From: Victivallales bacterium
Lineage (GTDB): Bacteria; Verrucomicrobiota; Lentisphaeria; Oligosphaerales; Oligosphaeraceae
Reading direction: 5' to 3'
NCBI GenBank assembly: GCA_017431185.1
Contig: JAFRLP010000056.1
Coordinates: 1-6,743 of the forward strand
DNA: 6,743 bases
Shown here: piece by piece, positions 1 to 6,743 of the stretch
Layout: each line of letters starts with the position of its first letter
How positions within the stretch are numbered: position 1 is the first letter of the stretch
The notes under the pieces: generated by a model
Database searches by the model: none
What the model was told of the DNA's origin: nothing
Seen by the model: only the letters and a program-made list of their open reading frames with translations
Translations under genes and position numbers: made by a program

Positions 1-811
1 AAAACCGACTTCCGGCATCTCCCATCAGAACCATGCTGGGGTGGGCATTGAACCAAAGATAAGCACAAAGACCACCTGCGGCAGTGAAGATGCAGATTGC
101 CCAGGATGCGCCATTTTCAAGATGTGGCAATAGCAAATACTTGGTGATGCCTTCATGGCCGAGTACTACATACAGGAAGAAACCCATACCAAAAAGACCA
201 TAGAGCGCAAGGGAACCGGCAACGCCGTCCACGCCATCAGAGCAGTTGACGACGTTGATCATGACCCAAAGCAAAGTGGTTCCGATAATGACATATAGCC
301 AGATGGGCAACATGAATGCGCCTCCTGGCAGGGGGCCTTTGAAAAATGGCAGCCAGATCAAAGGTCCGTCAGTTTCGGAAATTTGGGCCTGCCAATGGCC
401 AATGGCCCAGGCGGCGACCATCGATATGGCCAGATCGAGAAGTCCCTTCTTCAGTTGTCCCCAGTCTGCTTGCGAGCGGTCGTCTAAATAGCCTGTCATC
501 ATGATGGCGAAAAGGCATATTCCGATGATCGCGTATTCCATGAAGAACGGCATGACGCAGAAAAGGCAGCCAAGGAAAATGAGAGTGGTGATAAGGCCTG
601 CCCCCGTGGGTTTCCCCTTGGCCTTTTCAGAGCCGGCGACGAAATTCTTCCCGCGGTCATGTGGAAGAAGATGCCACGTCTTCGGCAACAGGAACCATGT
701 CAGAAGGGTGCAACTGCAAGCGCCAATTAGCATGAGAATCAAATGTGATTCCAAAAGCCGAAATGGTCCCCAGATGGAACTTAGGTAATGATTGGCTAGG
801 TAAGGCAGCAT
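1..811 (-). CDS. mraY: MraY-like phospho-N-acetylmuramoyl-pentapeptide transferase (C-terminus cut off by the left window edge)
   Basis: Polytopic membrane enzyme of the MraY/WecA family (Pfam glycosyltransferase 4). MraY moves phospho-MurNAc-pentapeptide from UDP to undecaprenyl phosphate, making lipid I on the inner face of the cytoplasmic membrane. I translated 270 residues, against about 320-360 for the whole family member. The start ATG (809-811) is the first in frame after an upstream stop (854-856), and the MLPYL opening resembles other MraY N-termini. Motifs in order: KGKPTGAG (residues 65-72, the K-x-x-P-T-M-G-G region), GYLDDRSQ (107-114, paired Asp 110/111), NVVNCSDGVDGVAG (186-199) and NAHPSMVLMGDAGS (255-268). 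Hydrophobic stretches alternate throughout. The His-rich C-terminal motif that marks true MraY lies outside the window. Oddities: DDR replaces the usual DDY, and GSRF replaces GSLALG, so the protein is divergent. The family is firm; the exact substrate is less so. It follows apbE by about 100 bases on the same strand. Confidence 0.8.
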   Translation of the reverse strand, partial: MLPYLANHYLSSIWGPFRLLESHLILMLIGACSCTLLTWFLLPKTWHLLPHDRGKNFVAGSEKAKGKPTGAGLITTLIFLGCLFCVMPFFMEYAIIGICLFAIMMTGYLDDRSQADWGQLKKGLLDLAISMVAAWAIGHWQAQISETDGPLIWLPFFKGPLPGGAFMLPIWLYVIIGTTLLWVMINVVNCSDGVDGVAGSLALYGLFGMGFFLYVVLGHEGITKYLLLPHLENGASWAICIFTAAGGLCAYLWFNAHPSMVLMGDAGSRF

Positions 812-910
812 AGGTGTAGGAAAGGCAAATTGTCTTGTGGCAAATGTCCTGCCTCAAGGGAATTGGTCAAGAAGAAATGAGATTGGCGAGAGACTTTGCG
901 GGAGCCTGGG
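812..910 (-). other. apbE to mraY-like spacer
   Basis: This 99-base spacer holds no gene, strong hairpin or T-run, so read-through from apbE into the mraY-like gene is plausible. On the minus strand there is a weak promoter-like pair, TTGAGG (852-857) and GACAAT (829-834), with 17 bases between them and only four of six consensus matches in each box. No Shine-Dalgarno-like purine run precedes the ATG at 811; the bases just upstream are pyrimidine-rich. The promoter reading is a guess; the missing terminator is a direct observation. Confidence 0.35.
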
Positions 911-2017
911 CTAATGTCGCTCGAAGGGAGTGAAGTTGACATCGCCAACGGAAGAAGGCTCTGCTGTCTCTGGCTGCAAAAGAACGAAACCGGTATCAGG
1001 TATTTTGCCGGCAAGGCATTCGGCCAGGGGAAGGCCGCCGATGAATACGGCGGTCGAGAAAATGTCCGAATAGACACCACTAGTGGTAATGGCCGTCACC
1101 TGTTCCATTGTCATCACCGGATTTCCCGTGCGTGGATCCATGATATGCCCAATGAAACGTCCGTTGGTGGCCAGCAATGGTCGTTCAGTATTGGCGCTAG
1201 TGGCGATGAAACGCCGATTGGCATTGGTGATCTTGCCAAGCATTTCCCCTGATGCATGGTCTCCAAGTCTCGGAGCACGAATGAGGATTTCTCCGGCAGC
1301 AGGAAGCCCGGCAGGATTGTCCAGATACAGATTGCCCCCAAAGTCCAGATTGGCTCGGGTGATGCCAGGGCGGTCAAGGAGCGGACGGACCAAATCCAAT
1401 GCTAAACCTTTTGCCAGTCCACCAAAATCCACGGAAATGCCATTCCTGGTTTTGGTAACCATGTGCGCCGTCTCATCAAAGATCAATTTGTCAAGCCCAA
1501 CACGCTCCTTGACGATTGCGAGTTCTTCGGGTAGGGTGGGCTGTTCTGGATGACAGGCTACTTGTTTCCAAAATGCCATCAATGGACCGATTGTTATGTC
1601 AAAGGCTCCATCGGTGAGCTGGTATGCCTCGCGAGCGGCGTCAAAGGCCTGCCAAAGCATATCACTGCATGCGAAAGGGCTGTCAGCAGGAACGGCGTTG
1701 AAACGCGCTAGTTCGCTTTCGTCATCATAGCGGTTTAATGTCGCATGGAGTCGGTTGATGATTTGAATGGCCTCAGCAGCAACTTGGTCGGCGCTTGCCT
1801 TGTCACCCCAAAGAGTGAGACTGCACTTTGTGTCAAAAGCATAGACAGAATAAGTATATGCTTCTGCGGCATCGGAGATTGTTTGCGCTGTGGTTCCTCC
1901 TGGCCGCGTATGATTGCAGGAAATCTCCCGAACCAAAACGCCTACTGCCATCAGAAAAACTCCGGTCCGGAGAATGAGTCGCAGGATGATAGCGTTTTTC
2001 TCGGTCATCAGTTTCAA
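911..2017 (-). CDS. apbE: FAD:protein FMN transferase (ApbE family)
   Basis: ApbE proteins use FAD and Mg2+ to attach FMN through a phosphoester to a Thr/Ser of target proteins, classically subunits of the Rnf and Nqr electron-transport complexes, on the outer side of the cytoplasmic membrane. At 368 residues this has normal length. Motifs in order: an [11 protein letters not shown] strand (61-71), [15 protein letters not shown] (94-108), [10 protein letters not shown] (137-146), [14 protein letters not shown] (195-208), [10 protein letters not shown] (223-232), IATSAN (271-276), [11 protein letters not shown] (291-301) and [12 protein letters not shown] (317-328). The last carries the Asp and Thr expected to hold Mg2+. 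IATSAN differs slightly from the common ATSG. The N-terminus has a hydrophobic segment (about 10-29) followed by Cys34 in EISC, which is not a good lipobox; export or anchoring is likely, lipidation uncertain. The TTG at 2017 overlaps the ftsH stop; an ATG three codons later (2006-2008) is an equally possible start. Translation is probably coupled to ftsH. No Rnf/Nqr target gene lies in the window. Confidence 0.95.
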   Translation of the reverse strand: MKLMTEKNAIILRLILRTGVFLMAVGVLVREISCNHTRPGGTTAQTISDAAEAYTYSVYAFDTKCSLTLWGDKASADQVAAEAIQIINRLHATLNRYDDESELARFNAVPADSPFACSDMLWQAFDAAREAYQLTDGAFDITIGPLMAFWKQVACHPEQPTLPEELAIVKERVGLDKLIFDETAHMVTKTRNGISVDFGGLAKGLALDLVRPLLDRPGITRANLDFGGNLYLDNPAGLPAAGEILIRAPRLGDHASGEMLGKITNANRRFIATSANTERPLLATNGRFIGHIMDPRTGNPVMTMEQVTAITTSGVYSDIFSTAVFIGGLPLAECLAGKIPDTGFVLLQPETAEPSSVGDVNFTPFERH

Positions 2018-4170
2018 GAAGGCGGGGCTTGGGGAGGATTGGTTTTGTCTGTGGAAGACGAAGGCTTTTCCGGGAGATCTTTGGGAGGCGGCGCCATGGG
2101 GGGCAGGGGATGCTTGGGGGCAGATGCCATGGGGGGCGTTCCCAATTTGCCATCTGCGGATTGATTCCCTGGCTCCGGTGTAGAAGGAAGAGAATCGTCC
2201 AGGCCTTCATCCTGCGCTTGAAGTGCCTCTTCGATGGGGTCGTCAAAATCATGCGCAAGGTCCGCGGGTGACCGACGGGATGGTGGTTCAGGTAAGCCGA
2301 GCAACTCGTAGACTTCATGGGCGGTAAGGGTTTCACGTTCCAACAGAGCCTGTGCGAGTTTTTCCAGCAAGTCGCGATGTTCAGTAAGAATGTTGGTTGC
2401 CCGTGACTTCTGCTCGTAGATGATTCGCCGGATTTCCAAGTCGATCTCACGGGCAGTCTCCGGGCTGAAGCCCTCGGTTCGCGTGATATCGCGACCCAGG
2501 TAGAGATGTTCTTCGTGACCGACATAGTCGATGGTGCCCAGCTTGTCCGACATGCCCCATTTGCACACCATCTGGCGAGCAATTTCCGTAGCCTGGTGGA
2601 TGTCCTGGCTGGCGCCGGTCGAAATGTCATCCAAAACCAATTCTTCGGCGGCCCGACCCCCGAAAGAGACGGCGATTCGATCCAGTAATTCGTTGCGGGT
2701 GAAACCATTGATGTCACCCTCTGGAATGTACATTGTTGCACCCAATGCGTTGCCGCGCGGGATGATCGTGATTTTGTGGAGCGGAGTGGCATTTTCACAG
2801 AAAAGCCCCACGAGAGCGTGACCTCCTTCATGGTAGGCGGTGAGTCGGCGTTCCTTGTCATCCATCCGGTGACTCTTGCGTTCGCGTCCCCAGCTGACCT
2901 TGTCGCGTGCCTCCTCCAATTCAGGCATTCCAACCGCGTCAAGTTTACGGCGGGTGGCCAGCAGCGCGGCTTCATTGATCATATTGGCTAGGTCGGCACC
3001 GGAGAAACCCGCAGTGGCTCGCGCGATGATGCGCAAATCCACATCGTCGGCCAGTTTGGTCTTTCGGGCGTGGACTTTGAGGATGGCGAGACGACCGCGC
3101 AAATCCGGCAATGGCACCACGACCTGTCGGTCAAATCGTCCAGGACGTAGAAGCGCGGAGTCCAGCACATCCGCACGATTGGTGGCAGCAAGAACAATGA
3201 CTCCTTGGTTGGTGTCAAAGCCATCCATTTCCACCAACAGGGCATTGAGCGTTTGTTCACGTTCGTCATGGCCACCGCCTATCCCTGTGCCACGCTGACG
3301 TCCCACTGCATCGATTTCATCGATGAAGATAAGGGCCGGTGTATTTTTCTTTGCCTCTTCAAACATGTCTCGAACGCGCGAGGCACCGACACCGACACAC
3401 ATTTCGACAAAATCAGATCCCGAAATGGAATAGAATGCCGCACTGGATTCTCCAGCGATCGCTTTGGCCAGCAAGGTTTTGCCAGTGCCAGGAGGCCCAA
3501 CGAGCAAGGCACCGTGAGGAACGTGTGCCCCCAGGCGGGAAAAACTCTGCGGATCCTTCAGAAAGTCAACAAATTCCTGCATCTCTTCCTTGGCTTCTTC
3601 GCAGCCGGCGACATCCTGGAAGGTGATGGGATTCTTGCCAGGTTCTACACGCCGTGCGCGAGATTTGCCAAAAGTGATGCCGCCGGGACCATTGGCACGC
3701 ATCTGACGGGAGAAGATGAAGTAGAAGAAGGCAATCAGAAGCACAGTCGGAAGGAGCATGTACACCAGGTTGGTAAAGGTGTTGGATTCCGAACGTGCTT
3801 CATAAATGGGGGCGTACTGCCGGATCAATGCATCTAGCGCATCCGTATATATTACTTGGGTGGTGAATTGGATCTGTTGGGCAGTGCCTTTTTCTTGAAG
3901 CATGCCCGAAAGGTGACGGACAACGCCATTGCCGTCATCGGAAAGCACCAGCTTGATGACTTGATGGCGGGTCAGCTGCGATTCAAATTCCGATTGCGTA
4001 AGGGTCTTGACTTTTTCACGCCCATGCAGACTGTAATATCCAAGCATCGGCCCGACAATCAAAAGGATTAGCCAGAATATGATTTGCCATACGGCGACGG
4101 GGGGGCGTGGTTGGCGTGGATGCCGTGGTGGCATCGGTGGTTTTGAATCGGGAATCTTTGAATTACTCAT
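2014..4170 (-). CDS. ftsH: ATP-dependent zinc metalloprotease FtsH
   Basis: Hexameric membrane AAA+ protease that extracts and degrades misfolded membrane proteins and short-lived regulators. At 718 residues it is longer than E. coli FtsH (644). Order: Pro/Arg-rich cytosolic start (11-24), first membrane helix (about 27-47), small extracytoplasmic domain, second membrane helix (about 131-154), AAA module, M41 peptidase. Seen directly: Walker A GPPGTGKT (225-232), Walker B LIFIDEID (280-287), second region of homology with arginine fingers in LRPGRFDR (341-348), zinc motif HEGGH (447-451) and a likely third ligand Asp523 in ASQDIHQAT. All key catalytic residues are present. The pore loop, usually MFVG, reads MCVG with Cys258. 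A tail of about 90 residues after 627 is acidic, then proline-rich. The ATG at 4170 gives a credible N-terminus, although no Shine-Dalgarno precedes it. It is the first gene after a terminator and overlaps apbE, so it likely leads an operon; I see no clear promoter. Confidence 0.98.
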   Translation of the reverse strand: MSNSKIPDSKPPMPPRHPRQPRPPVAVWQIIFWLILLIVGPMLGYYSLHGREKVKTLTQSEFESQLTRHQVIKLVLSDDGNGVVRHLSGMLQEKGTAQQIQFTTQVIYTDALDALIRQYAPIYEARSESNTFTNLVYMLLPTVLLIAFFYFIFSRQMRANGPGGITFGKSRARRVEPGKNPITFQDVAGCEEAKEEMQEFVDFLKDPQSFSRLGAHVPHGALLVGPPGTGKTLLAKAIAGESSAAFYSISGSDFVEMCVGVGASRVRDMFEEAKKNTPALIFIDEIDAVGRQRGTGIGGGHDEREQTLNALLVEMDGFDTNQGVIVLAATNRADVLDSALLRPGRFDRQVVVPLPDLRGRLAILKVHARKTKLADDVDLRIIARATAGFSGADLANMINEAALLATRRKLDAVGMPELEEARDKVSWGRERKSHRMDDKERRLTAYHEGGHALVGLFCENATPLHKITIIPRGNALGATMYIPEGDINGFTRNELLDRIAVSFGGRAAEELVLDDISTGASQDIHQATEIARQMVCKWGMSDKLGTIDYVGHEEHLYLGRDITRTEGFSPETAREIDLEIRRIIYEQKSRATNILTEHRDLLEKLAQALLERETLTAHEVYELLGLPEPPSRRSPADLAHDFDDPIEEALQAQDEGLDDSLPSTPEPGNQSADGKLGTPPMASAPKHPLPPMAPPPKDLPEKPSSSTDKTNPPQAPPS
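2093..2137. repeat. 12-base in-frame direct repeat in the ftsH tail
   Basis: The sequence GCCATGGGGGGC occurs at 2093-2104 and again at 2126-2137 on the plus strand. The copies are 33 bases (11 codons) apart, and on the coding strand both encode Pro-Pro-Met-Ala in the proline-rich C-terminal tail of FtsH (residues 679-682 and 690-693). Such repeats can arise by slippage or duplication in low-complexity coding DNA. I read it as a property of the tail, not as a binding site. Confidence 0.6.
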
Positions 4171-4237
4171 GGCAGGTTAAAAGCTTGGACAAATTCAAAA
4201 CCACTTGAAAATTACGTGCGGGTTTTGAGGAGGGGTT
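4171..4237 (-). other. ftsH upstream leader
   Basis: This segment lies between the end of the FHA-gene terminator and the ftsH ATG. A promoter for ftsH is expected here, because the preceding gene ends in a strong hairpin with a T-run. I could not find a pair of boxes close to the sigma-70 consensus at normal spacing. The bases just before the ATG (AACCTGCC on the minus strand) contain no GGAG-like ribosome site. Partial read-through of the terminator, or a non-consensus promoter, are the alternatives. Confidence 0.3.
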
Positions 4238-4289
4238 AAAAGAAACGCCTGATGATGGTTCACCATTGTGAACGACAGTCATCAGGCGT
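4238..4289 (-). terminator. Intrinsic terminator of the FHA gene, with a nested hairpin
   Basis: An 11-bp perfect inverted repeat, ACGCCTGATGA (4245-4255) with TCATCAGGCGT (4279-4289), encloses a second 6-bp hairpin, GTTCAC (4258-4263) with GTGAAC (4268-4273), around a 4-base loop. On the minus strand the hairpin is followed directly by TTCTTTT (4244 down to 4238). It begins about 42 bases past the stop codon of the FHA gene and before ftsH, which is where a Rho-independent terminator of the FHA gene should lie. On the plus strand no T-run follows, so it is directional. Confidence 0.75.
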
Positions 4290-4331
4290 GCGATGCCAAA
4301 CCGAATGATGGGTGGAAGGAACGAACTACCG

Positions 4332-4859
4332 TTATTTCAGGAGGTAGAACACCAGGGCAACCAAAACCAGAACGCCAAGCAAGGCCAAAATAACATTAAT
4401 GATGACCGTATGCTTGCGGTTCTCACGCAAAGTGTTGTTGTATTTGGCGCTGAATTTCGTTCCCAGATTCTTCATCTGAGGCTTGTTGATCTCGCCCGTT
4501 CCGGTATCTTCCAGATTGATGACAGAGATGGTACGGCTTTCCGTATGGTCGCCCTGAAGGTCGTCATACAGGATTTCAATTCCACCCACTTGGAGGATAT
4601 CGCCGTTTTTCAACTTGATGGAATCTTCCGAAGAGACCTGCTGGTCATTGACCTTGGTGCCGTTGGTGGAATTGTCATCCCGGATGGCATAACTGTTGTC
4701 ATCCAGTTTAACTAGGGTGCAATGCTTGCCGCTGATGGTGGGGTCGGCAATGCAGATGTCGCAACTGTCGGAACGACCAATGGTGTATTTGTCCAGAGTC
4801 AATGAAAACGCGGTGCCCCGCATTTGCTCGGAAAGGATAAAGAGTTTCGGATTGCCCAT
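4332..4859 (-). CDS. FHA-domain protein with a C-terminal membrane anchor
   Basis: This 175-residue protein has an N-terminal forkhead-associated domain (about 1-100), a fold that binds phosphothreonine peptides in partners of Ser/Thr kinases and in secretion or cell-division regulators. The recognition motifs are intact: YTIGRS (25-30), SGKH (43-46) and NSTNGT (63-68), followed by KLKNGDILQVGGIEILYDD. After a polar linker (about 105-150) comes one strongly hydrophobic segment (152-174) ending in Lys175. There is no N-terminal signal peptide, so it should be tail-anchored with the FHA domain in the cytoplasm. The ATG at 4857-4859 opens directly into the first FHA strand; only a weak AAAGAG lies upstream. 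It sits between a probable terminator region and a strong terminator, so it is probably transcribed alone. No Ser/Thr kinase or phosphatase gene is visible nearby; the partner is unknown. The domain call is firm; the cellular role is not known. Confidence 0.93.
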   Translation of the reverse strand: MGNPKLFILSEQMRGTAFSLTLDKYTIGRSDSCDICIADPTISGKHCTLVKLDDNSYAIRDDNSTNGTKVNDQQVSSEDSIKLKNGDILQVGGIEILYDDLQGDHTESRTISVINLEDTGTGEINKPQMKNLGTKFSAKYNNTLRENRKHTVIINVILALLGVLVLVALVFYLLK

Positions 4860-4930
4860 AATCTCTTTAGTTTTGTTAAGGTCGGCTAGAGTAATTCAGG
4901 TGACAAGGAATTTACATCCCCATATCTTAG

Positions 4931-4959
4931 CCCATAATTCTCAAACCGCCACTTGTCGA
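4931..4959 (-). promoter_or_regulatory. Possible promoter of the FHA gene
   Basis: On the minus strand TCGACA (4954-4959, five of six matches to TTGACA) is followed after 17 bases by TATGGG (4931-4936, three of six matches to TATAAT). It is about 75 bases upstream of the FHA start codon. The -10 box is poor, so this is only a candidate. A promoter in this spacer is expected if the A/T-rich stretch to its right ends the TPR transcript. Confidence 0.2.
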
Positions 4960-4962
4960 ACG

Positions 4963-5010
4963 AAAAAAAAGGGATTTTTTTATCGTCAGGGGTTGATTTT
5001 TTAAAAAAAA
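4963..5010 (-). terminator. A/T-tract region after the TPR gene, possible weak terminator
   Basis: Runs of A8 (4963-4970), T7 (4975-4981), T6 (4997-5002) and A8 (5003-5010) lie just past the stop codon of the TPR gene. The first pair can fold into an A7:T7 hairpin with a GGGA loop, and on the minus strand this ends in a long T-run. The T7 run could instead pair with the A8 at 5003-5010. The stems hold no G-C pairs, so this would be a weak terminator by the usual model. The phased A/T tracts may also bend the DNA upstream of the FHA gene. Confidence 0.35.
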
Positions 5011-5020
5011 CTGTAAAAGA

Positions 5021-6743
5021 TCATTTTGCCATGTCTTCGCCGGTCCGGAGCATGGAGTGGTAATTCGGGAATTTTTCTTCTAGACGGGCTTCTTCTTCGT
5101 TCGCCTGCCCGTCCAGATGCTGGTCTCGAAGGATTTGAATGATGAGTTGGCGTGCCATGGGGGAATAGCGCTCGTCGGTCTTCAGATAGCCTGCGAGGCT
5201 TGCCACGGATTTGGCGTTTTCCAGGTCATGCTGGCAATCGTAAAGGAATTTTGCCTTGACCCACCATGCCCGTGTGGCAGCCCGGACGGGGAATATGGCA
5301 GGCCGCTCCTTTTCCAAGGAACGGTCCACATTCATGAGAGCCAAGTCGTAGTTTTTGGCATGAAGATGGATTTCCGCTAGGATTGCATAGGCATCTGCCG
5401 GCGTGGGAAGATTATGCTGTTCGCAGTCACCAATCAGGTTTTGCAAGCGATTCTGCGCATCTTGCGGGCGACGATCCATCTCTGCTTCGGCAAGTTTGAT
5501 CGTCGCCCGAAGTTTTATGTCTTGCGGGGCATCTTGAATGTTCAGCAATGCATTCCAGGCAGAACAGGCAAAACCCAATTGCTGCTTTTCAGCGCAGAAA
5601 TTGGCAAGGTCATCGTAGAATTGGAAGGAGAGAGGCTGTGGATTGGCAAAGAATTCAGGAAGCAAGGCAAAAAGCGCCTCGGAACGTTTGATGGTGAAAA
5701 GCAGCTGAACCTGAACAGGGAGTAGATTTTGTCTGGCGGAAGGAGGCAATTCGGGGAGTGCCAAGGCCTGGGCATAGCAATTTGCTGCGGTTTCATATTG
5801 ATTCAGGGCAAGGAAGTGATTTCCCAAACGGGTTAGCCAGACAGTCCGCTCACGTCCCGAGGTCTTTTCGACGGTGTCGCGGGCAACCTGAAAAGCCACA
5901 TCGTCCTGCCCGCCTCGAGAGGCGATTTGGTATTGCAATTCGGCCGCCTGCAACAGAATGTCATTCTGGGAGGAAAACTCGTTGCGAACTGCGTCTAAAC
6001 AACGTTTGGCACACTCGTAGTCAGGGATTTGTTCTGCATATAATGCAGTCTGCATGAGCAATGCGGGGCGATGTTCCGGGCATTGTTGGGCAAGTTTCTC
6101 CATGAGGTCGGCGGCTGGCCTCCACAGGCGGTCTACCTCGTATAGTTTAGTCAATAGGCATCCGTATTGGTAAGTTGCGTCGCGGTCTCCAGCCAGAAGT
6201 GGCAGGAGACTTTCCAGATACCCCCGGGCACGGGGGATTTCCTTGCGGCGGTAGGCACTTTCTGCCAGCCGCGCCAATAAAATCGGCTTATAAAGGGAAT
6301 TGGGAAAGTCTTCCAAAAAAGCATCGCCTGCGGAAAGGGCCGCTTCATCTTCTTCCAATGCGGAGAGGGCGCAAAATTCGGCATAACGTGCCTGTCGAAG
6401 GACGTCTTCAGCAGTTGTTGGAGCAGCGATTACTTTACGCAACCATGGAAGGGCCTCCTTGGGACGCTCTAAAGTGCAAAGTGCGTCGGCGGTTGCCAGC
6501 TCAAGTTGTTGGTCGGGAACATCGCTGGGGAACTGCTCCCGATATCGCGTCACCAATTCAAGGAATTCCTGCGTCTTCCCTAGGCGTAATTTGCAGAGAC
6601 ACAATTGCCTAAGAGCATTGGCGGCATATTCGCCGTCCGGGTATTCCACTAGAAGCGTGGCATAAAGGCGTTCGGGGAGCGAAAGGTCATTCCCTTGCTG
6701 AAAAGCCAGTCCTGCCGCCTGATAAAGCAGATTGCTGCGGAGG
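5021..6743 (-). CDS. TPR/helical-repeat protein (N-terminus beyond the right window edge)
   Basis: The reading frame is open from its stop (5021-5023) to the right edge, giving about 573 residues of an incomplete protein. The GTG at 6647-6649 is internal: the frame continues upstream as the same kind of helical sequence, so I do not call it a start. The protein is alanine- and leucine-rich, almost wholly helical, with repeated pairs of amphipathic helices. The clearest tetratricopeptide unit is at 5753-5842, with W, L, G, F, Y, A, Y, A and P at the consensus positions; another is at 5300-5395 (DAYAILAEIHLHAKNYDLAL). Segments near the right end (VEYPDGEYAANAL and LEDFPNSLYKPILLARLAESAY) resemble repeats of BamD/YbgF-type envelope proteins, where P-x-S/G-x-Y-x-x-x-A is typical. 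No catalytic domain is visible. Such proteins are scaffolds; the partner and whether it is exported cannot be told without the N-terminus. Confidence 0.8.
   Translation of the reverse strand, partial: LRSNLLYQAAGLAFQQGNDLSLPERLYATLLVEYPDGEYAANALRQLCLCKLRLGKTQEFLELVTRYREQFPSDVPDQQLELATADALCTLERPKEALPWLRKVIAAPTTAEDVLRQARYAEFCALSALEEDEAALSAGDAFLEDFPNSLYKPILLARLAESAYRRKEIPRARGYLESLLPLLAGDRDATYQYGCLLTKLYEVDRLWRPAADLMEKLAQQCPEHRPALLMQTALYAEQIPDYECAKRCLDAVRNEFSSQNDILLQAAELQYQIASRGGQDDVAFQVARDTVEKTSGRERTVWLTRLGNHFLALNQYETAANCYAQALALPELPPSARQNLLPVQVQLLFTIKRSEALFALLPEFFANPQPLSFQFYDDLANFCAEKQQLGFACSAWNALLNIQDAPQDIKLRATIKLAEAEMDRRPQDAQNRLQNLIGDCEQHNLPTPADAYAILAEIHLHAKNYDLALMNVDRSLEKERPAIFPVRAATRAWWVKAKFLYDCQHDLENAKSVASLAGYLKTDERYSPMARQLIIQILRDQHLDGQANEEEARLEEKFPNYHSMLRTGEDMAK

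Noticed and set aside
246..788. Two plus-strand open frames opposite the mraY-like gene
   Set aside because: The minus-strand frame carries ordered MraY motifs without interruption over 270 codons; the plus-strand products have none.
1833..2975. A 380-codon open frame on the minus strand across parts of ftsH and apbE
   Set aside because: It lies out of frame within two strongly recognised genes, and its protein is rich in W, R, P and S with no domain motif.
3205..3837. A 210-codon open frame on the plus strand opposite the ATPase region of ftsH
   Set aside because: It is antisense to the highly conserved ftsH domain; the product has no recognisable motif and no ribosome site was seen.
4293..4715. 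A 140-codon open frame on the plus strand opposite the FHA gene
   Set aside because: It is fully antisense to a gene with intact FHA motifs and starts inside the terminator region.
6647..6649. GTG as the start codon of the TPR protein
   Set aside because: The same frame stays open to the window edge and continues helical-repeat sequence upstream, so this GTG is an internal valine.
1..6743. CRISPR array, tRNA, rRNA, insertion sequence or prophage genes
   Set aside because: I saw no regularly spaced repeats, cloverleaf-like segments, transposase motifs or terminal inverted repeats on either strand.

Overview
All five protein genes I can support lie on the minus strand, so in transcription order the window reads from right to left: a large TPR/helical-repeat protein (start beyond the right edge), a small FHA-domain protein with a C-terminal membrane anchor, the membrane AAA+ protease FtsH, an FAD:protein FMN transferase (ApbE), and the N-terminal three quarters of an MraY-like phosphosugar transferase that runs off the left edge. 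The window is chromosomal, gene-dense bacterial DNA of intermediate GC content. I see no mobile element, CRISPR array, tRNA or rRNA.

Layout: 5021-6743 TPR protein; 4860-5020 an A/T-tract-rich spacer that probably ends the TPR unit and carries the start signals of the FHA gene; 4332-4859 FHA protein; 4171-4331 a spacer with a strong nested hairpin and T-run, read as the intrinsic terminator of the FHA gene; 2014-4170 ftsH; 911-2017 apbE, whose possible TTG start overlaps the ftsH stop; 812-910 a short spacer; 1-811 the mraY-like gene. No stretch longer than 300 bases lacks a gene.

Taken together, ftsH-apbE (perhaps with the mraY-like gene) looks like an envelope-maintenance operon: membrane-protein quality control, covalent flavinylation of extracytoplasmic electron-transfer subunits, and the first lipid-linked step of peptidoglycan synthesis. 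The FHA protein is a separate single-gene unit that would place a phosphothreonine-reading domain on the cytoplasmic face of the membrane.

The host looks like a bacterium with a peptidoglycan wall. Shine-Dalgarno sequences are weak or absent at all four visible starts, and a tail-anchored FHA protein sits beside a long TPR protein. That would fit the Planctomycetota-Verrucomicrobiota-Lentisphaerota (PVC) group, but this is a guess from style, not proof. I did not find a convincing new multi-gene system. The most notable points are a Cys in place of the usual pore-loop Phe in FtsH, proline-rich tails at both ends of FtsH, and the divergent signature motifs of the MraY-like protein.
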